Translations under genes and position numbers: made by a program
The notes under the pieces: model-generated
Told to the model about the DNA's origin: nothing
Database searches by the model: none
What the model saw: the letters and a program-made list of their open reading frames with translations, nothing else
Assembly: GCA_022059125.1 (NCBI GenBank)
Contig: JAEUWY010000015.1
Span: 1,612,001-1,676,000, forward strand
From: Corynespora cassiicola
Taxonomy: Eukaryota; Ascomycota; Dothideomycetes; Pleosporales; Corynesporascaceae
Direction of reading: 5' to 3'
Length of the DNA stretch: 64,000 nucleotides
Part shown: positions 56,901 through 64,000 of the stretch, piece after piece
Layout of the letters: every line of letters begins with the position of its first letter
How positions within the stretch are numbered: the first letter of the stretch is position 1

Positions 56901-56917
56901 CGACGAGTTGAGAGCAT
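53906..56917 (-). CDS. Large candidate mitochondrial helical-repeat (PPR-like) protein
   Basis: Single long frame of 1003 residues. No exact family recognised. The N-terminus (MLSTRRFIAPGSIYRRRPTT) is Arg/Ser-rich without acidic residues, as in mitochondrial presequences. Several segments look like helical-repeat units, for instance YEQLYHRMTIKGIKITNTLL, LVYLVGTSPDFDIALETLEH and ILHAYIRALGMLHEFEALYS, with spacing typical of fungal PPR proteins that act in mitochondrial RNA maturation or translation. A 48 nt segment near the start (56777-56824, GTAATC..CTGACAGCATACAG) may be an in-frame intron; splicing gives 987 residues. It is divergent from RXT2. Function in organelle expression is inference. 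Confidence 0.72.
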   Translation of the reverse strand: MLSTRRFIAPGSIYRRRPTTCRSFVAASPGLVIISAPLPGTLTDSIQHCPAPIRAACSTVAPPSCLLRHHVPFQALASSTVRLIASHGKRLSSNSTLSQHDNLKSPVAASRDSQNGYAQLLRDTPKDDTDSASRRVRRHHDGIQGPSTAAEDCIENPGPAPFLTRFRPSRQYLKRTRKSRPEMVLDSIPSDIRDLYTPTQSDRKDNSHASQSRREPPGLEQTCPPQVNRFAEPPSLYNILAKHMENVTQHPPQESRLSLAELSFLRSKGYAERDVHCWADSLLATGSMSAADLFSPDRNMPPFFLILLFLRRKRIRAAALGVVMRHLELRVDATPPIEWNSLKILMVRLIHHARSVWPESMPWIARFFCSEAGRVFDGKKAPAVTIFLSDLTDFCNSLLSLLSLPASVYPVLSAQGQETAQFEVLQFMASQSPPLLVTRIGFRSLARTQLAHPKTSREGDWAELKRASWPPWKQNRNAMDEDKDYLYGSSRASSIIQRMSQAGYAPGALDRFFEIYAGWDTDLSPTIQTRKSLLPHFRHGRTITQLQWAARIEATRTRREAWSCFLAYEASKKARKDTSEDVYIAMFEKLRLPEVTPSSNQESAPANRKLQAGDAKEPLPDASSPLDLAYINEPVPTYEQLYHRMTIKGIKITNTLLVYLVGTSPDFDIALETLEHAKHSFDGGVGALLDGSYVQGPKDQVPIFVLDAFIHCLCRFGRLSQHWSLEPMEISVEHHRDRMFDRNYLVGYAHALLLHSLPAHRPSWTAYMGKVIFSNFHEKTAQHAQQTHWPIVQWRTLGFIISTLRKLDLEIEDAQFRHMCHAARFTAQKAIQGALTRQDSDYFFSTAGPVLRSLFHELVCMPSAPDSPSVTHGTEGPTPHVPPPAILHAYIRALGMLHEFEALYSLASWMQTYNAEIMARAEQKKGGPEMVFRSLVALRSAMEGQLDDNAQAAPEELQVLVRAQIEGVEGWWWPSDEDVQMYRKGTMRSGATPAVGSVVQNGN

Positions 56918-57562
56918 TCATCGATAGCGACAGCGTCGTGGACTAGAAGAACATGAATGCGGACAGCAATGGGCCTGGATCGACGGGCATTTGACTTTTG
57001 AGTCCCGAGTCGCGATGCGCGCGAGCTTGACGTGTAACCTATCTGAGTCAGCAGCTCGCGCTAGGCTGCAACGGGCGCAATTTTACGCCAAACGGTACGG
57101 CCAGCCCCCGTGGCTCTCTCCTCCCGACCCAGCAATCACTCGGCCAGCCATCTTTCTGCGTCTGCACAGCGACGCTGCATCCAGGACGACGCCGACCGAG
57201 CCGGGCCCTTTGCATCTCGCCAGCGTTGTGGAGTGCGGAGCGTTGCGCGTGGTGCACCCCATCTGTGAAACCGGGGCGTGGGTGCTTGGCATTCGCGGTC
57301 CCTTCTTCATCGAACTTCTCTCAAAACCGCGCCCGACCCTCTCATTCCTCACCGTCGCGCTGCCCGCCGCCCGTCGAGCGTGCCCCCGACTGCCCGCCAA
57401 GCAGCCTTGATTGCGCCGGCCCATCTATCAGACCCCGTTCGCCTGCCCGACCGTCACCGCCGGCGTGAAGACGACCGCCCCGACTAACCACGACTCCGGC
57501 CTGAGCGCGTTGCACGCCTCTACGGCATCGCTCCCGCATCGCGCACCGCGCCCATCATCACC
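56918..57562. promoter_or_regulatory. Divergent intergenic region (PPR-like gene/RXT2)
   Basis: 645 bp between start codons at 56917 and 57563. The frames seen (for example 56991-57410) lack protein-like features. No specific motif recognised. Confidence 0.5.
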
Positions 57563-60378
57563 ATGGCCGCCGCCAACGGCACCCTCACCCCGCCCTCGCT
57601 GCCCCCGGCGCCAGCGTCGCCGTCGCTGGCAAAGCGGAAGCGCTCCGAGACAGACGCAATTGTGTCCAACGGCGCGTCGACAGCTGCCGCGACCAAGACA
57701 GCAGACGATGCTAGCCACTCGCTGCAGTCTGTTCTGGAGGCAGTACTATCCGTCCTCAAGAGGTATGCAAGCCAAGCTCTTCTCTGCAATATGGCGCCGC
57801 CACTGCCGCCCAATTGCCTCGCGTTCTGGAGCCTCGCACACTGACACTCGCGCCTAGTTACGACACCGACCCTTCGATACTGACCCACCCCATCACCTCA
57901 TGCATAGCTCGCGCCTCTTCCGGCGAATCTGACTCCAAGCGGGCCAAGCTGACTCCTCCCGACGGTCCCACCACCATTGCCGATTTGGTCAACGAGAGCG
58001 CATACGACTCCCTGCTGGCTTTCGAAAAGGATACCGAGACTGCGAGCTCCGAGATTCTAGCCTCGATAGGCGGGGGGGAACGGGCCAGTGTACAGCTGTC
58101 CTTGGAGGAGACGAAGCTCCAGTCCAAGGTTTTGGCCTTCCAGAAGATACTCAGATCGCTTGTTTCGAGAGAACAAGCTCGCAGGGAACACATATATGGC
58201 AAGAAACAGCCAAAGCAGGATATCACAGACGAGGGAGCTGACGGTGAAGAGAAACAGGAGAAGGCCAGGGAGGAAGGACCAGAGCCACGGACAGTTCTCA
58301 CCCTATATGGCACCGCCCAAGGACCAAAGCAGCTATTCTCAAGTTTGCAGGCGCCACAGCGCATTCCGCCCAATGGTGAAGGCGCATCTTCGGGTATGGA
58401 TTTGTCTGTGAAGATTAATTTACCGCTACGCGAATCGACCCTGCCCAACATGCTTTCGACTACCCAGGTGTACCCACTACCCGAAGAGGAAGGGGACAAG
58501 AAGAAGAGCAGGACCTTGGGCGAGGTTTTCCCCATCCCTTCACATCTCCCGCAGCTCAGCCCACCGAAGCTGGCGAAGCCAACCACTGGAAAGGGAAACA
58601 CCATCACATTTGCTCCGCCAGAGACCCCTAAGCCCAGCCGCAAGAGCTCCCATTCGTATGCGAATCAGAACCTCTCGACGGGATACTGGCTGGGCTATGG
58701 GGGGGTTGACATGCCCAAGGACCCGACCTCTCCTACGGCCAAGCAAAAGAGTAGGCAGCGTGCACTCAGCATGGGAGAGGGCCAGCAGCCGCCATCCGAA
58801 GCAACTTTGGTGGCCATCCAGCAAGCCAAAGAGGATGCTTTGTTCCGCAGTGCCTATTCTAGTTTTGCGCCCACCCGCGATGATGCTACAGCCATTATCC
58901 CGGAGGAGACCAAGAACCGAGTTTGGTGGCAGAAGGTTGGGGAGAAGCGGTTCAACGATCTATTTCCCATTGACCCTGCGCTTCTCGGAGAGACTGAAGG
59001 CCAGGACGCCGAGAAGGATGCAGCTGCCGAGGACGAAGAGTTCAAGGAGGCTGTGGATAACTTCACACCCATTGAACTTGATCCCATCCTGGTCAGCTCC
59101 GAGAAGTCGGAGCTTGAAAGGGACACGGAAGAGGTGCTCCAAGAGATATCGGAGCTTCTCGAGACATTGGCATCACATCAGCGCATTCGAAACTCGTCTC
59201 TGGCGACCAATCCGCGCACACCAGTGATTCAAAATTCATCGCTGGCATCGCTAGCTGGGAGCCCGGCTACACCATCAACGGAAGAGATTGACATTTATCA
59301 GATGCTCAAGTCTCAACTCACCTTGCTGATATCCCAGCTCCCTCCTTATGCCGTGGCCAAGTTGAACGGAGACCAGCTGGAGGAGCTGAACATCAGTAGG
59401 ACCATACTTATTGAGAACAGGGACTACAGTGGTGTCCTAGAGGAGGATCAGCTCTCCCGGGCTGCCAAAGCACCCACCATGCCAGTGGGAGCTGGGACGC
59501 CCAGTCTCCAGCGGATGGCGTCTGGGTCTTCAGCGCACTCGCACTATCCTGCAGCCACGCCCCAGTATGCCCGTACGCCATCTATCCATCAACCAAGCGC
59601 ACGCCCCGGCCAGCCGCCCCAATCTTACTATCCCCAACAACAGGCACTCCACCGGTCTCCCTCTGTGCACCAGTTCCAGCGGTCGTCTTCCAGCCAAGGA
59701 CCAGCGTACCCGGCGTCAACGCCATCGTATGCCAACAACACGCCGCGACAAAGCTTTCCTGCGACGCAGGCCTACGGCCAACAGACACCCAGGCCTTCGT
59801 ACGGACAAGCAGCCCCGGGTCAATACTATGGCCAACGATCGAGTCAGCCGAGCAACTATGGGGGTGCAGCCAGCTCCCAATTCTTCCAGTCTACTCCGCA
59901 ACCCCAAGCCCACGGCCGGTATCCGCCACAGGCGCAAAATGGATTCTTTCAGCGATCGCAGCCGGTGGCGCCCATGCACAACTACGGAGCGGCTCAGAGT
60001 CCTCATGCGCGCACAGCGTCGCCGCTCAAGGCCAATCCGCCCGCGAGCCAGGCAGGGTTCGGGGGCCATGCAGGGTACGGCACGCCGGTTTCGGGTGGCC
60101 AGTTGCGCAGCACGTACTATGGCCCGTCGCAGTATGGCACGCCCCAGACGCCCAATGCGGCGGCGGGAGCAGCTCCCCCTGGTGGCTATCCCAACCACCA
60201 ACAGATGATGCTGGAGCGACAACAGGCCGCACAGTCGCAGGCGCGATTGGCGGCGCAGAACAACTTCAACACCCGACAAGGGTCGGGCACTCCCCAGCCG
60301 CCCCCCAACGGCCAGTATGGCGGCCAGCAATCGAACCAAGCGTCGAGCCAACCGTCCAACGGTGCGATGGTGACATAG
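57563..60378 (+). CDS. RXT2: Rpd3L histone deacetylase complex subunit RXT2-like
   Basis: Predicted subunit of the Rpd3L histone deacetylase complex. Exons 57563-57762 and 57858-60378 (intron 57763-57857) give 906 residues. The N-terminal region shows the RXT2 domain (about 75-260): VNESAYDSLLAFEKDTE, LEETKLQSKVLAFQKILRS, VSREQARREHIYGKKQPKQ and RTVLTLYGTAQGPKQLFSSL. Downstream are LPNMLSTTQVYPLPEE, TLGEVFPIPSHLPQL and LSTGYWLGYG, as well as AKEDALFRSAYSSFAPTRDD and NRVWWQKVGEKRFNDLFPID. The C-terminal ~330 residues are a low-complexity Gln/Pro/Tyr/Ser-rich tail (SYYPQQQ, GQYYGQRSS, QYGTPQ) of prion-like composition. The splice joins LSVLKS to YDTDPSILTHPI. Yeast Rxt2 is much shorter; the long tail is a filamentous-fungal feature. 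Confidence 0.88.
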
Positions 60379-60985
60379 CCGAGTTGGTTGACGGCAAGGG
60401 GGGAGGGAAAAACGGCGTTCCGGAAGCGGCAGTTTGGATATCATAGATCATACTTCTGGCGTTGTTATATGGTAATGTCACACGGGAACGAAGGGCGGGT
60501 TAGGGCGGTGTCTATTTCTTCTCATCCAGGCTTTAGCTGGGCCCTCTACTGGGCATTGTTCCGAGTTAGCCGGCATGCGGCATTGCGGTGGCCGAGAGCC
60601 GTCCCTGGAGCATCATGTTCATTATTTAGTTATTCGGTCGCATGGCGGGCTGTTGGGTTTGCAATGGGGGACAAGCCGGTCAGGGAGAACTAGTGTACCA
60701 AAGTAATTGTCAGATTCACTGGAGTGCGCATCGTCGATGGGGGCGAGGAACGGGAGCAAGGCGTGACGTGACTGATGCCGCGTGCGTGTATGGCGCCGAC
60801 TGAAGTGAAGGCGGCGGTGGTGAAATTGAGTGGTGATGGTCGCAGGGGCGTACGTCATGGCGGCCGGGGAGCCGAGCGAGGGCAACGCGTGCAGGCGTGC
60901 AAGGAGGCCCAAGACAGGCCTGGAGCTCCCTCTCCACTCGCTCGGCCCTCGAGCAGCGACAAAGACATGAGACACGCAACCCACC
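60379..60985. other. Intergenic: RXT2 3' end and SRO7 promoter
   Basis: 607 bp between two plus-strand genes. Nothing coding recognised on either strand. Confidence 0.55.
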
Positions 60986-63900
60986 ATGGCTCACCTTCTG
61001 CGCGGAAAGCAGGCTGGCGTGCCCAACGACCTGTCGGCCGGCCTGGCCCCTGACCTCTTCGTCCTCGACCATGTAGGCCTCGCGCGCCCCCGCGCTGGAC
61101 CCCGCGATGCGAACATTTGCTGACCGCCCTGCAGATCAGAAACTACGGTATGCCTTCAGCGCCGCCGCCAGACAGACACACGCACGCCCGCTGACACGCC
61201 CGCCAGGCATCAACTCGCAGATCTCCCAGGTCGTCTACGACCCCGTGCAGGCCCTCGTCGCCGTCGGCACAAACGACACCAAGTATGGCCCGGGCCAGAT
61301 CTACGTCTTCGGCCAGAAGCGCGTCGAAGTCGTGCTGCCGCTGCCGCACCGCGCCTCGGTCAAGATCCTGCAATTCTGCGCCGACCGCCTGCTGTGCGTC
61401 GACTCGCGCAACGACCTGTCCATCTTCTCCCTCGACACGAAGCGCCTGATCAATGCCCACTCGCCGCCCGCAAAGATCACCGCCCTGCACAGCGACCCGA
61501 CCCTCGACTACGCCCTGCTGGGCACCCAGACCGGTATGTGGACGGATGGTGTAGCACAGAGACATGGCTAAGAAATACCCCAGGCGAGGTGCTGGCCTAC
61601 GACCTCGACCGTGAGTGTCTTGCGCCCTTCAAGATTCCGAACTTGTGGAGGGAGCAGTTCCCCCGGTCGCGGCTGACGTCCGTCGTCACACTCGCCCTCC
61701 ACCCGCGCGATGTTGGCAAGCTCCTGATCGGATACAGCGCCGGCGCCGCAATCTTCTCCTTCAAGCAGAACAAGCCCACCGGATTCTTCAACTATGTGCT
61801 GCCCAAGGGCGCCCCCGGCGGAGACGCGGACCCGGCCACCATGTTCACCGAGCGTGCTCCGCCGCTGACACAGGCTGTTTGGCACCCCACCGGCACTTTT
61901 ATACTGACGGGACACGAGGACAGCAGTCTGGTTGTGTGGGATCCGAAGGATGGCAGAATCATCCAGGCCCGGACTCTGCAGGACACAAACATCGACAAGC
62001 CGGGTCCCGGAACGCTGAGTCCAGGCGGGAGTGCGGGCACGTTTGCGGTCAAGTCGCCCATTTTCCGCATCGTCTGGTGCGCAAAAGAGGACCCTGATGA
62101 CACGGGCATCTTGATTGCGGGCGGGGCTCCTTCAAACCTGGAGACCAAGTCCCTGACCTTTTTCGAGCTGGGGCGCACGCCCATCTACAATACCTCGTCA
62201 TGGCAGCTTCTATCAGACCACTTTGAGAACCCCAACCGCCAGCGGATACTACCATGCCCTCCAGGTACTGAGGTTATCGACTTGTGTCTGATTCCACGGA
62301 GTAGCCCACACTTTGCTGGTGCTCAAGACCCCATCGCGGTCATTGCCCTGTTGGCGTCGGGCGAGCTTGTCACACTTTCATTCCCTAGCGGAATGCCCAT
62401 TAGTCCCACTAACCAACTCCATCTATCGCTAACTCTAGTACACCCATTCATTGGCCACGCGAATCTGGCTCCGGTAGAACGGACCAAGTGGCTGGGACTG
62501 ACCGAGAAGCGTCAACATGGGCCCTTGTTCCTTACTGGTGGCGCCGAAGCAAACTATCCTCTCAAGCGATTTGAACATCGCAACATCGTCCAAACCTCCC
62601 ACGCAGATGGAACCATCAGGCTCTGGGATGCTGGACATGCCGATGAAATTGAGAACGATGCGCTACTTCAACTGGACGTTGCTCGGGCTGTTGGACGTCA
62701 AGATGCTGTCGAGGTTTCCAAGATGTCCTTTGCGGGTGCTGCCGGTGAACTGTCGGCTGGGTTGAAGTCTGGAGAAGTTGTAGTGTTCCGATGGGGCTAC
62801 AACAAACATCCTGGAGAGGACGTCCCAACCGCGGACAACGCGCCTCACGGCTTGACAGACATTTCAGAACGATGCGAACCGGCTTTGAAAGAGGGCATGG
62901 TGCCACTCACGCTGCTTGCTGGAGACAACGGCCCCGTGACTGCGCTGAAGCACTCTGATGTCGGCTTCGTCGCCGCCGGCTACGAAGGCGGAGGCCTCGC
63001 CGTCATCGATCTCCGCGGCCCAGCCGTAATCTACAGTGCCAACGTTTCTGACTTTATCAAACCGGACAAGCGCGGTAGCTTCCGCCGCAGCTCTGAAAAG
63101 TCAACCGCAAAACCCGAATGGCCCACAACTCTGGAGTTCAGCGTTATGACCCTCGAGGGCGACGACTACTCGAGTATCCTGCTACATGTTGGCACGAACC
63201 TCGGTCATCTCGCTACATTCAAGCTCCTCCCCGAGGCGGGCGGCCGCTATGCCGTGCAGTTCGCTGGCGCAAACAAGCTCGATGATCGCGTCATTTCCAT
63301 ATGTCCGTTTCACGCCGAGTCTGGACGCCAGGCATATGCAACACAGGCCGCCGTCTCGGGCCTACGCAACGGTTCCAAGGTCAATGGCGTCGTCCTCGCC
63401 GTCACATCGTCGGGCGCGCACATCTTCAAGCCTGCGACGCACAAGGGCGCTCACAAGACTTGGGACGAGTTCCTGTGCGATGCCGCGGCCGTTGTGCGGT
63501 ACGAAGACCTGGGATACGCGCTTCTGGGTCTTTATGGTGATGGTTATGCCCGTGCATTTTCCATCCCGGCGCTCAAGGAAGTGGGGGCTGTCAAGGTGGG
63601 AGATGTGCTGGATGTGAGGAGGTTTGGGGAGACGGTTATCACGGGGACCGGTGATGTATTTGGGTGGAAGGGGCCTGCGGAGATGGGGCTGATCAATGTT
63701 TTTGGGGCGGGAATCAAGTGGTGAGTTTGAGGTTTTCCCTTTGGACGCGGAGGGAAGGAGGGAGGTATCATGATCTTTGCTAACGATCCGAACAGCGACC
63801 AAACGAAAGATACGCTCATCAACCCCGAATTGCTCATCCCGGCACGTCCGACTATCTCGAATATGCAGTGGATCTCCGGCACCCAATTCGTCACGCCCCA

Positions 63901-64000
63901 GGATCTGGATTTGCTGAGTACGTCCCTCCCTCCCCTGCCTTCCACCAAGCAAACCACGCTAACACACCACACAGTCGGCGGCCCCGACCGCCCCCCCTCC
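60986..64000 (+). CDS. SRO7: Exocytic WD-repeat protein SRO7/Lgl (tomosyn-like), 3' part beyond window
   Basis: Lethal-giant-larvae family protein that binds the t-SNARE Sec9 and Rab Sec4 to promote vesicle fusion at the plasma membrane. Exons 60986-61072, 61133-61145 (13 nt), 61207-61533, 61584-63720, 63796-63917 and 63975 to the edge, with short GT-AG introns. The start reads MAHLLRGKQAGVPNDLSAGL and, over two splices, IRNYGINSQISQVVYDPVQ. Beta-propeller blades are seen as ALVAVGTNDTKYGPGQIYVFG, DYALLGTQTGEVLAYDL and LTQAVWHPTGTFILTGHED. HADGTIRLWDAGH and VKSPIFRIVWC follow, then LLHVGTNLGHLATFKLLPE and GVVLAVTSSGAHIFKPA, as in the Lgl C-terminal propeller. Residues after GIKCDQTKDTLINPELL continue off the window, so the autoinhibitory tail is missing here. 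Confidence 0.95.

Overview
The window is eukaryotic nuclear DNA from a filamentous ascomycete (Pezizomycotina; gene content and architecture suggest a Dothideomycete-like, plant-associated fungus, which is inference). The evidence is dense genes on both strands, short introns (mostly 47-60 nt) with GT..CTRAC..AG signals, and families typical of this group: a HET-NACHT protein, a PL3 pectate lyase, and fungal orthologues of POL2, PKR1, TSR3, GGA, SRO7, RXT2 and SWC6. Exon coordinates were worked out by hand from splice signals and reading frame. No rRNA, tRNA, CRISPR array or intact transposon was recognised.

Left block (1-31 kb) is mostly housekeeping. In order: DNA polymerase epsilon catalytic subunit (5' part, minus) divergent from a COX20-like assembly factor; a disordered conserved protein divergent from a microbial-type PARG carrying a PIP-box; Sm D1; a divergent protein kinase beyond an AT-rich gap; the eRF1 methyltransferase MTQ2 back to back with the complex II assembly factor SDHAF3; a Cys-rich/Trp-Gly-repeat protein; the V-ATPase assembly factor PKR1; an AMSH-type JAMM deubiquitinase; a GGA clathrin adaptor; TSR3; a GH47 alpha-mannosidase; an SWR1-complex HIT zinc-finger protein; an SDR oxidoreductase; and a divergent pair of unknown proteins, one of them HeLo-like.

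Central block (about 30.3-46.3 kb) is gene-poor and looks accessory. It holds a small hydrophilic protein, two diverged paralogues of an unrecognised family, a GRE2/DFR-like reductase, a 5.2 kb stretch with no convincing gene, a secreted PL3 pectate lyase and a 1095-residue HET-NACHT protein (a fungal NLR-like candidate immune receptor).

Right block (46.3-64 kb) returns to conserved genes: AMMECR1-domain protein, ribosomal protein eL29, a disordered conserved protein, an MFS anion:cation symporter-type transporter, a long candidate mitochondrial PPR-like protein divergent from the Rpd3L subunit RXT2, and the exocytic Lgl/tomosyn homologue SRO7, cut by the window end. Membrane traffic (GGA, AMSH, PKR1, SRO7, GH47) and chromatin/replication (POL2, RXT2, SWC6, PARG) are both represented, but nothing in the layout suggests operon-like co-regulation apart from divergent promoter pairs.
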